Below, piece after piece: positions 15,874-22,130 of a DNA stretch of 22,130 nucleotides (positions within the stretch are counted from its first letter, which is position 1; each line of letters opens with the position of its first letter). Source of the DNA: JBEINZ01 sp040377825 (GTDB lineage Bacteria; Pseudomonadota; Alphaproteobacteria; Rhizobiales; Ancalomicrobiaceae). The notes below the pieces were generated by a model. That model made no database searches, was not told where the DNA came from, and saw only the letters and a list, made by a program, of their open reading frames with translations. The stretch is taken from the NCBI GenBank assembly GCA_040377825.1, contig JBEINZ010000020.1:1-22130 (forward strand). Reading direction: 5' to 3'. The position numbers were made by a program, and so were the translations under genes.

Positions 15874-16824
15874 ATGCCTCGCTTGATCCTTAATGCGCGC
15901 ATGTATGCGGTTTCGCCCGAGGCCGAAGCCGCTTGGCGCATGTTGCTGGAGCGAGTCGTCGAGATGGCCGGGCTTGCCGATGGGCGAAACGGCGTCTCGT
16001 TCGTCTATGAACCCTATCCCGCGCCCCAGCCGCTGGAAGTGCTATGGCGTCGGGACGATCTCGGCTGCGCGTTCATGTGCGGCTATCCGATCGCGCTGAA
16101 GCTCGCCGACGTCACGCCGATCGCCGCGCCGATCCCGCGCGCGGACTGGGCGCAAGAGCCTGTCCCGTTCGGATCGAAGCGATCCGAACCAAAAGGACCC
16201 GCTCAAGGTCTAGACTCCGGAGCAATTCCTTATCGATCGGATGGTCCCATCCGATTGGGAAATGCTCTAGGCGGTGCCGTCTATCGCAGCGACCTGATCG
16301 TCAGGCGCGATGCGAGTTATCGAAAGCTAGAGGAGACGTTTGCCGGTCGCCTCGGATGGACGGTCGAGCATTCGCATTCAGGCTTCAATGCCTTGCGGCA
16401 CCATTTGATGCACTATCGCACGGCCGAGCGACCGACGCTTTATGCCGACGTTAAGGGAGGCCTCGTCACGGCGCGCGCGATCTTGGACGCTGTCGTGGCC
16501 GGATCGATCGATATCGGCCCGCTCGATGCCTATTGGCACGTCCTTATCCAACGGTATCGGCCTGAGCTCACGGCGAACATTCGCGTGCTTCAGTCCACCG
16601 CCCTCGCGCCGATGCCCGCCTTCGTGGCCGGACCCGCGGTGCCCACGGAAGCCATCGACGCGCTGAAGAGTGCCTTTGTGGCCGCGGCCGGCGAAGCGTG
16701 GTTTGGCCCAATCGGCGATGCACTCGAGATCGTGGGCTTCGCGCCGGTCGATCAGTCAAGCTTCGCGCGCACGCTTGCCTGGGACGAGGCCGCTAAGGCG
16801 GCGGGTTATCCTTATCCGGCTTGA
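15874..16824 (+). CDS. PhnD-like phosphonate-type substrate-binding protein with in-frame palindromic repeat
   Basis: 316 residues resembling phosphate/phosphonate ABC-transporter binding proteins (PhnD/TAUT fold): YEPYPAPQPLEVLWRRDDLGCAFMCGYP, SDLIVRRDASYRKLEETFAGRLGW, SHSGFNALRHHL and IDIGPLDAYWHVLI. It starts MPRLILNARMYAVSPEAE with no signal peptide, and no permease or ATPase gene is near, so it may be a cytoplasmic sensor or enzyme-like member rather than a transporter part. Residues 94-132 are encoded by a complete palindromic repeat (16155-16268, 38 codons, no stop). Excising it rejoins CAA-GGC, giving PRADWAQGGAVYRSDL, a normal family stretch. It is 16 bp after the mttB homologue, and its 3' end overlaps the converging desaturase gene by 13 bp. 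Confidence 0.85.
   Translation: MPRLILNARMYAVSPEAEAAWRMLLERVVEMAGLADGRNGVSFVYEPYPAPQPLEVLWRRDDLGCAFMCGYPIALKLADVTPIAAPIPRADWAQEPVPFGSKRSEPKGPAQGLDSGAIPYRSDGPIRLGNALGGAVYRSDLIVRRDASYRKLEETFAGRLGWTVEHSHSGFNALRHHLMHYRTAERPTLYADVKGGLVTARAILDAVVAGSIDIGPLDAYWHVLIQRYRPELTANIRVLQSTALAPMPAFVAGPAVPTEAIDALKSAFVAAAGEAWFGPIGDALEIVGFAPVDQSSFARTLAWDEAAKAAGYPYPA
16155..16268 (+). repeat. Palindromic repeat, full copy C, inserted in frame in the PhnD-like gene
   Basis: 114 bp with 5-bp terminal inverted repeats AGAGC (16155-16159) and GCTCT (16264-16268). Hairpin 1 is a perfect 10-bp stem GTTCGGATCG/CGATCCGAAC with loop AAG, bracketed by GTCC/GGAC. Hairpin 2 has ATCGGATGG/CCATCCGAT around TC, inside imperfect arms AGCAATTCC/GGGAAATGCT. 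It is homologous over its full length with the copy at 6756-6868. Its length is divisible by three and the reading frame crosses it without a stop, adding 38 residues rich in Gly, Pro, Ser and Arg. Confidence 0.9.
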
Positions 16825-17837
16825 TCCGTTCCCGCTTCTGATGCCAGTCCCGCCGTCTTGGCGCCGGCACGCACGTCGCCCGCCGGCCGTCGCGGGGCGC
16901 GGCCGAAAGGGTGTTTGGGCGCGTGATGCGGCGTGAACAGATAGCGTCGGGCCACGTCGAAATAAGTGTCGTAGAGATGGCCCCCATTGGCGGCGATAAG
17001 GCGTTCGCGGTTTTCGCGATACCATGACGGGATCTCATACCATGGCATCGTCGGCGCCTCATGATGCGCCGCGTGTAGGTTGTTGAACAGGAAAAGCGGA
17101 CCAAAGAACCAGGAATTCTCGACGATCGCGGTGCGTTCCTCAACGCCTTCGGCGGCGCGATGTTCGGCAAAGGAGCGGACCAGCATGAGCGACGTGGCCG
17201 GCGCAACGATGCCAATCAGGTAGAGCCAGAACGGCATGCCGCAAACGAGGGTAACCCAAAGGACGACCGGCGCGCACAGCAGTAGATGCTCGGCCCAGAT
17301 GGCGCGTACGCGATCCCTGCCCTCGATGACAAGCCGCGCCTCCGAGGCCAGGAAGTGTGCAATGATCCAGAAAGGCCCGATCAATAGCCGTCCGGCCAAC
17401 GTCGTTTGCGCCCACACGAGGGCTTGTCCGATCACGCCGAGGCGATCCCAGGCTTGCGCGTCCCAATAGTAGGATTCCGGATCGTCGAAGGGATCGGTTA
17501 TCCGTTGGTCAATGTGATGGACGAGGTGACTCTGTCGATATCGTTCGTATGGAATCCACAGCGACAGCGGGACCAAGCCCATCGCGCGATTGACACCGCG
17601 CCAGCGGGTTGGGTGCCCATGCAGAATTTCATGTTGTAATGAGCCATGCCACGCAAGCGTCACTGAGCCGATGATCGCGACGATCCAGAACGGCAGGATG
17701 TGATAAGACAACGTTATCGCGAGCCATAGCCCATAAATGAAGACTGCGAGTAGCACCGTCGGCCATTCGATAAGCTGTCGGACCCGCGACTGCTTTGCTC
17801 TGATCTCGCTCGTTTCGCCGATTATTCCAACGGTCAT
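16812..17837 (-). CDS. Membrane fatty acid desaturase-family di-iron protein
   Basis: 341 residues with the three histidine boxes of integral-membrane di-iron desaturases/hydroxylases: HEILHGH at 69-75, HLVHH at 104-108 and HAAHH at 255-259, plus RSFAEHR near 221. Hydrophobic spans occur at about 24-45, 47-65, 150-165 and 185-215. I chose ATG 17837 over the in-frame TTG 17849; neither has a clear ribosome binding site. The C-terminal tail is basic and low in complexity. It converges on the PhnD-like gene with a 13-bp tail overlap. The family includes lipid desaturases and small-molecule oxygenases. Its place beside methylamine-type genes hints at a role in that pathway, but a lipid role is equally possible. 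Confidence 0.88.
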   Translation of the reverse strand: MTVGIIGETSEIRAKQSRVRQLIEWPTVLLAVFIYGLWLAITLSYHILPFWIVAIIGSVTLAWHGSLQHEILHGHPTRWRGVNRAMGLVPLSLWIPYERYRQSHLVHHIDQRITDPFDDPESYYWDAQAWDRLGVIGQALVWAQTTLAGRLLIGPFWIIAHFLASEARLVIEGRDRVRAIWAEHLLLCAPVVLWVTLVCGMPFWLYLIGIVAPATSLMLVRSFAEHRAAEGVEERTAIVENSWFFGPLFLFNNLHAAHHEAPTMPWYEIPSWYRENRERLIAANGGHLYDTYFDVARRYLFTPHHAPKHPFGRAPRRPAGDVRAGAKTAGLASEAGTDQAG

Positions 17838-17957
17838 GGCCCAAACCAAGGTCGTTTCTATTTCATTCCATGATGCGGCTCATCACCGCTCGAAGCAACG
17901 CTGACGTTGTTACCACAATCCATGGACTTCCACAAAGCCGCCCAGTTGTTTTGCTCT

Positions 17958-17972
17958 ATCAATTTTGTTGAT
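17958..17972. promoter_or_regulatory. Small inverted repeat, possible XRE operator
   Basis: ATCAA-TTTTG-TTGAT lies in the 164-176-bp divergent gap between the desaturase and XRE genes, 42 nt before the XRE ATG. It is a plausible autoregulatory site by position only. Confidence 0.3.
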
Positions 17973-18013
17973 TGCTCCATATAGTTCGATGGGTCTCCAA
18001 CTAGGGTCGTCGG

Positions 18014-18841
18014 ATGTCACCGGACCTGTTTCGCGCACGATTAAAAGCCGTGATGGTGCGCATGGGCCTCAATGCGGCGCGCTTTGCGCGGGGGGCGGGG
18101 ATCGATCGCTCGACCCTCTCGCAGCTTCTTGATGACAAAGCGACCAGGTTGCCGCGCGCCGAGACATTGGTCGCGGTCGCCGCGTTTTCGCGGGTTTCCG
18201 TCGATTGGCTGCTCGGCCTAAGTCAGCGCGAGCAGATCGGGGCGGAAATCATCGAGGCGGTCATGCGCATTGAGGCGAGTTCACGAAATCCGGTCGATGA
18301 CGGCTTCTACGCTTGGCTAAAGGAGGCAACCGGCTACCCCGTGAAGACCGTGCCGGTCACGTTTCCTGATTTTTTGAAGACGGAAGCCGTCCTTCGATTT
18401 GAGTATGCCGCATCGCTGGCCGTGGATCCGGAAACCGGCATCCGTCTTGCGCGCAATCGGCTCGATTTCTGCCGCCACCCCGATACACAGCTTGAGGCAG
18501 CGTTTCCGATTCAAGCACTCGAGGTGTTCGCCGCGGGCGGCGGGATCTGGAAACGCCTCGCGGCCGACGTCCGCCTCGCCCAACTGGACCATATGCGCGC
18601 GCTGTGCGAGGAGCTTTACCCTAGCATCCGACTCTACTTATTCGATCAACGTGAGACAAACTCCGTTCCATTCACGGTTTTCGGTCCCAATCGCGCCGCC
18701 ATCTACCTCGGTCACGGCTACCTTGTGCTGAATGCAATCGAGCATATCCGGCTGTTCTCGCAGCGATTTGACGAACTCATTCGATCGTCAATCGTCTTGC
18801 CGCATCAAGTTCATGATCATATCGGAAGCATGGTTTCTTAA
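18014..18841 (+). CDS. XRE-family transcriptional regulator with a long C-terminal domain
   Basis: 275 residues. The N-terminal helix-turn-helix (about 5-70: LNAARFARGAGIDRSTLSQLLDDKATRLPRAETLVAVAAFSRVSVDWLLGL) is of the Cro/C1/XRE type. The remaining 200 residues are an effector-type domain without a family I can name; it contains GPNRAAIYLGHGYLVLNAIEHIRLFSQRFDELI near the C-terminus. It is divergent from the desaturase gene, so that gene and itself are the likely targets. The start ATG 18014 has a weak AGGG upstream. The frame is intact. Confidence 0.85.
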   Translation: MSPDLFRARLKAVMVRMGLNAARFARGAGIDRSTLSQLLDDKATRLPRAETLVAVAAFSRVSVDWLLGLSQREQIGAEIIEAVMRIEASSRNPVDDGFYAWLKEATGYPVKTVPVTFPDFLKTEAVLRFEYAASLAVDPETGIRLARNRLDFCRHPDTQLEAAFPIQALEVFAAGGGIWKRLAADVRLAQLDHMRALCEELYPSIRLYLFDQRETNSVPFTVFGPNRAAIYLGHGYLVLNAIEHIRLFSQRFDELIRSSIVLPHQVHDHIGSMVS

Positions 18842-19383
18842 AGAAGAGAATCGAGAACATCAGTAATTACTGTAATTGCTTAGAGATTAGAATGGTTATC
18901 ATGCATGAAGTCCGGATGAATTTTTTCCCGGTTCGAGACGGGGTCGGTGAAAAATATACTAACCGCCACCGAAACATGTGATATTTTACAGCGATTGTCC
19001 GGCAATTGTTGCCAAAGATTAATGTAAACAAATCCCTTCATTAATTTTCTCGACCACAATCCAGCGACGTCGAGGTGGCAGGACGAGCACATGCGTTCTT
19101 CAAAGCGGTAGAATTTTAGCTGAAAAATGCAACCTAAGAAATTTTTTGCGTTCCTTATCTGCCACTTTAGGACGAACATTGAGCGTGCTCGCTGCATGAA
19201 TGCCGTATCCGGTCCGGGCCACTCGGGCGTCTTCGTCGTGCCGATCTTCTGCAAGACAGTTAGTTTTTAGCTCAAAACTTATAGTTAACGCTCATTGATC
19301 TTATACTGTATCGCAGCTGAAGGTTTGTACTCTGCGATAACTTTGTGGTTTTAATCACCGCAAGGTTATTCTGGAGGCCTGTC
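18842..19383. other. AT-richer intergenic stretch before the TadG-like genes
   Basis: 542 bp, visibly lower in GC than the genes on either side. It contains a perfect 12-bp palindrome CAGTAATTACTG at 18861-18872 just after the XRE stop. A TATACT box at 19302-19307 could be a -10 element for the TadG-like gene, though no good -35 box is present. A leader hairpin is listed separately. On the minus strand a TTG-initiated frame of 124 codons (19254-18880) has no recognised motif and no ribosome binding site, so I do not call it a gene. Confidence 0.5.
19337..19369 (+). promoter_or_regulatory. RNA hairpin in the leader of the first TadG-like gene
   Basis: ATAACTTTGTGGT (19337-19349) and ACCGCAAGGTTAT (19357-19369) flank a 7-nt loop. 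As plus-strand RNA all 13 positions pair, 11 by Watson-Crick and 2 by G-U. It ends 3 nt before the GGAGG ribosome binding site at 19373-19377, so it could influence translation or mRNA stability. A weaker 5-bp hairpin (ACAAC/GTTGT, 20919-20939) holds a similar position before the second paralogue. Confidence 0.5.
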
Positions 19384-20751
19384 ATGTTGATGAGATTTTT
19401 TAAAGATCGAGCCGGATCCATTGGCGTTATATTCGGCTTGATGGCAATTCCCATCACGCTTGCCACTGGCTTCGCCATTGATTTCACGCGTCTTTCCGTC
19501 GCGCGGAGTGGCGTCCAGGGCATTGTCGATCGTGCCGCGGTCGCTGCGGCGACCCTGAATCAAAGCACGTCGTCATCCGACGATGAAGCTGCCAAAACCG
19601 CCGCCAAACAATATTTGAATTCTTCAGATTTTTCGAAATACGCCGCCACCGTCCAATCAATCGATGTTTCCCTACCAGCTTCCGACACCGTTCGCGTCAA
19701 GGTAACCGGTCGGATTGGCATGACAATCATGGCGATTAGCGGGACCGAGACTGTCGATTTCGATGTGACGGCCGATGCGATCCGCGGCATGAACGGAACG
19801 CTAGAGATCGTCTTGGCGCTGGACACCACGAACTCGATGGGCGGAACGAAAATTACTACACTTAAGTCCGCCGCCGGTGATCTCTTGGATAGCTTGAAAG
19901 CTCAGTCCGGGGCGGACATCAAGGTTGGCCTCGTTCCATTCGCGACTTACGTCAATGTAGGGCTAAGCCGCCGAAACGAGCCTTGGATTACCGTCGCGGC
20001 CGATTCCAGCACCAAAGAATTTTCTTGCAAGAAGGTGGATGATACAAGCAGTCCGTCATGCGTGAAAACTACATCGACTTGCTTCAATGACGGTGTCCCC
20101 GCGACCTGCACGAAGATAACCGGCTGCGCAAAGGTAGAAAAGTGCCAGGATTGGACAACAACGACAAAATGGTCAGGATGCGTCGGATCGCGATCATATC
20201 CGTTTAACACCAATGTCGAGGGATTGCCGGCGATTAAGTATACCGGGATCATGAATACGATCTGTTCGGCGGAAATTGTGCCGCTCAATACGAACGTAAG
20301 CTCTGTAAAATCCGCCGTGAACAGCATGACGGTGTCGAGCGAAACTTATCTTCCCGCCGGCCTGATTTGGGCGTTCAATCTACTTACGCCGGGTGGACCG
20401 GCCAGTACCGCGGCAGCTTGGGATCCGAATAGCCTCAACAAAAAGCCACGTAAGGCGATTGTCTTGATGACTGACGGCGAAAACACTAGGTCGCAGAGCG
20501 GAGTGTTTCATTCGGGTTCAAATAAGAATCTCGCTAATCAGTACACTTCAGAGATCTGCAGTAATGCCAAAAGCAAAAATATTGAGATATTCACCGTAGC
20601 ATTTCAGGTAACGGACGCAAATACGAAGTCCTTGCTCCAGAAATGCGCAACGGACGTTTCGTACTATTATGATGCGGCCGATCCGTCAGCCCTAAAGCTA
20701 GCTTTCCAGAAAATCGGGACCGATCTCCTGACAATGCGTCTTGCAAAGTAA
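19384..20751 (+). CDS. TadG-like VWA-domain pilus-locus protein, paralogue 1
   Basis: 455 residues. A short basic N-terminus (MLMRFFKDRAGS) is followed by a single transmembrane segment at about 12-34 (IGVIFGLMAIPITLATGFAI), the TadE/TadG-type membrane anchor; the rest is predicted extracytoplasmic. A von Willebrand A domain follows: LALDTTNSM at 145-152 (MIDAS, D-x-T-x-S form), TYLPAGLIWAFNLLTPGG and LMTDGEN. Seven cysteines sit between about 215 and 266, within the VWA insert. GGAGG lies 6 nt before ATG 19384. Such proteins accompany Flp/Tad pili, but no other tad genes are in the window. Confidence 0.88.
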   Translation: MLMRFFKDRAGSIGVIFGLMAIPITLATGFAIDFTRLSVARSGVQGIVDRAAVAAATLNQSTSSSDDEAAKTAAKQYLNSSDFSKYAATVQSIDVSLPASDTVRVKVTGRIGMTIMAISGTETVDFDVTADAIRGMNGTLEIVLALDTTNSMGGTKITTLKSAAGDLLDSLKAQSGADIKVGLVPFATYVNVGLSRRNEPWITVAADSSTKEFSCKKVDDTSSPSCVKTTSTCFNDGVPATCTKITGCAKVEKCQDWTTTTKWSGCVGSRSYPFNTNVEGLPAIKYTGIMNTICSAEIVPLNTNVSSVKSAVNSMTVSSETYLPAGLIWAFNLLTPGGPASTAAAWDPNSLNKKPRKAIVLMTDGENTRSQSGVFHSGSNKNLANQYTSEICSNAKSKNIEIFTVAFQVTDANTKSLLQKCATDVSYYYDAADPSALKLAFQKIGTDLLTMRLAK

Positions 20752-20779
20752 AGCTGATTGATTTCGAGCCCTGTCATCA

Positions 20780-20811
20780 GCACCAACGCCTACGGATTTC
20801 GGCGTTGGTGC
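20780..20811 (+). terminator. Hairpin terminator after the first TadG-like gene
   Basis: GCACCAACGCC (20780-20790) and GGCGTTGGTGC (20801-20811) form a perfect 11-bp stem with a 10-nt loop, 28 nt after the stop codon. There is no U-run (AATTAAGG follows), so it may instead stabilise the 3' end or be bidirectional. It separates the two paralogues into distinct transcripts. Confidence 0.6.
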
Positions 20812-20956
20812 AATTAAGGCGTTAGTTTAGGAACAGTTAAAAAATAACGCAGATGCCAGAGGCTATCAAATTGTAAACTATCGTTGTCGATAATGATTGC
20901 GCTGGCCGCCCTGCTTGAACAACTATGTTTCCGGGTTGTGTCAGGATGGTTTCGTG

Positions 20957-22130
20957 ATGTTGTCGCGTTTGTTTCGAGAGCGTGCTGGTTCTGTTGGCAT
21001 CATGTTCGGGCTGCTTGTCGTTCCGATCATGCTTGCGGCAGGGTTTGCGATTGATTTTACCAGATTGTCCGTGGCCCGAGCCGGGGTGCAAGGGATCGTT
21101 GATCGCGCCGCCGTGGCCGCGGCAACTTTGAATCAAAGCACGGCCCTCGCCGACGACGCGGCCGCGAAGCTTGCGGCCAACAATTTTTTGTCCGCGGCGA
21201 ACCTGTCCAAATATTCGGCGACTCTAACCGCGGTTGATGTCACCTTGCCAAACCCGGACACCATACGGGTAAAGGTCTCGGGCAAAATCGATACGACGTT
21301 CATGGCTTTGGGCGGGACGCCTTCCGTTGAGTTTGAGATCCTTGCCGATGCAATCCGAGGCATGAACGGAACCTTGGAGCTCGTCCTTGCGCTGGACACA
21401 ACGGCGTCCATGGCCGGCACCAAGATGACGACGCTGAAGAGCGCCGCGGGAAGTCTTATCGATAACCTACAAAGTCAAATCGACGGCGGCGCTAACATAA
21501 AGTTGGGGCTTGTTCCCTTCGCGAACTATGTGAATGTTGGCCTGTCTCAAGCCGGTCAGCCGTGGCTCTCGGTGCCGAGCTCTACTTACGCCTGCGCGGA
21601 TTCCTCAAGCCCTCTGTGCGTAACCACCACAACAACTTGCTACACCGATACAAATGTGGCGTTTAGCTGCAACAGGACAACGTGCCCGAACACAGCGACC
21701 TGCACCGCCAATTGGAACGGCTGCGTCGGCTCGCGGGTCGCGCCGTTCAATGCCAATGTTGATCAATTCCCAGTTCGCAAGATTTCAGGTCTCCGCCCAC
21801 TGACGTGCGGATCGTCGATCATTGCGCTTACCGCGAACACCAATACGGTTAAATCAGCCGTCAACGCGCTCGTGTCGTCCGGCAATACCTACATCCCGTC
21901 AGGCCTGATTTGGGGCTTTAACCTTCTGACGCCCGGAGGACCGATGAGCTTGGCCGCGCCCTGGGATGCCACAAATCAGAACAAGAAGCCACGCAAGGCA
22001 CTTGTGCTGATGACGGACGGCGAAAACTCGAAGGGCAAAAACCCCTCCGACGCTTGGCATGAGCAAAGTGGACCGGCCGCTCGTGTAAGTGCGGACACGC
22101 TGACGAAGGACATCTGCGATAACATCAAGG
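20957..22130 (+). CDS. TadG-like VWA-domain protein, paralogue 2 (truncated by window end)
   Basis: 391 codons are visible without a stop; the C-terminus lies outside. It is clearly homologous along its length with the preceding gene: FAIDFTRLSVAR and QGIVDRAAVAAATLNQST are shared, as are LALDTT-SM (MIDAS), the seven-cysteine insert with a different cysteine spacing, GLIWGFNLLTPGGP and LMTDGEN. It has the same membrane anchor after MLSRLFRERAGS. ATG 20957 has AGGA about 10 nt upstream. Conservation is strongest in the N-terminal 60 residues and the VWA core and weakest in the cysteine insert, as expected of a duplicated surface-exposed protein that has diverged. Confidence 0.88.
   Translation, partial: MLSRLFRERAGSVGIMFGLLVVPIMLAAGFAIDFTRLSVARAGVQGIVDRAAVAAATLNQSTALADDAAAKLAANNFLSAANLSKYSATLTAVDVTLPNPDTIRVKVSGKIDTTFMALGGTPSVEFEILADAIRGMNGTLELVLALDTTASMAGTKMTTLKSAAGSLIDNLQSQIDGGANIKLGLVPFANYVNVGLSQAGQPWLSVPSSTYACADSSSPLCVTTTTTCYTDTNVAFSCNRTTCPNTATCTANWNGCVGSRVAPFNANVDQFPVRKISGLRPLTCGSSIIALTANTNTVKSAVNALVSSGNTYIPSGLIWGFNLLTPGGPMSLAAPWDATNQNKKPRKALVLMTDGENSKGKNPSDAWHEQSGPAARVSADTLTKDICDNIK

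Noticed and set aside
18880..19254. Minus-strand 124-codon frame in the AT-richer gap
   Set aside because: TTG start, no ribosome binding site, and no recognisable motif.

Overview
The window reads as chromosomal DNA from a GC-rich alphaproteobacterium, most likely of the Hyphomicrobiales (Rhizobiales). The basis is the thioredoxin/TPR - Lon-N - Trm112 gene order, ProXp-ala, HutF/HutC, alphaproteobacterial TadG-like proteins and the style of the palindromic repeats. The genus cannot be told from the sequence alone; a methylotroph-like relative is a guess. Base 1 looks like a true sequence end: bases 1-204 form a near-perfect fold-back palindrome that cuts through cas7.

Layout. (1) 1-5689, minus strand: the upstream part of a type I-E CRISPR-Cas operon, cas3 - cse1 - cse2 - cas7 (broken by the fold-back end). 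cas3 carries a 2-nt frameshift in a GA/TC dinucleotide tract. cas5, cas6, cas1, cas2 and any array would lie beyond base 1. (2) 5690-6923: a gene-poor stretch with a tRNA-Gly(GCC) whose 3' end faces the cas block, its likely promoter and terminator, and one full copy of a palindromic repeat. (3) 6924-9550: housekeeping genes on the plus strand: ProXp-ala, a CnoX/YbbN-like thioredoxin (frameshifted by one base), a Lon N-domain protein and a Trm112-like protein. (4) 9639-11755: hutF-hutC. (5) 11811-17837: a one-carbon/methylamine-type cluster: a dimethylglycine/sarcosine dehydrogenase-like FAD-GcvT protein, divergent from a non-pyrrolysine MttB-family methyltransferase and a PhnD-like binding protein, with a membrane di-iron fatty acid desaturase-family gene converging on it and an XRE regulator diverging from the desaturase. 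(6) 19384-22130: two tandem paralogous TadG-like pilus-locus proteins with VWA domains; the second runs off the window.

How the parts may work together. The hutF promoter and the divergent dehydrogenase/mttB promoter share a TTGTnTATACnT box like those bound by HutC-family GntR repressors, so the GntR gene between them may control both. The MttB homologue, FAD-GcvT dehydrogenase, PhnD-like protein and desaturase together suggest catabolism of an N-methylated compound with transfer of methyl or methylene groups to folate. The substrate is unknown and no corrinoid protein is present in the window.

Most striking observation: the PhnD-like gene contains, in frame and without a stop, a complete 114-bp (38-codon) copy of the palindromic repeat also found outside genes at 6756-6868 and as a half copy at 11754-11805. 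Removing it leaves an intact reading frame. This resembles the protein-coding palindromic elements known from Rickettsia. Two frameshifts in otherwise well-preserved genes and the fold-back at the end mean assembly error must be excluded before calling genes inactive.
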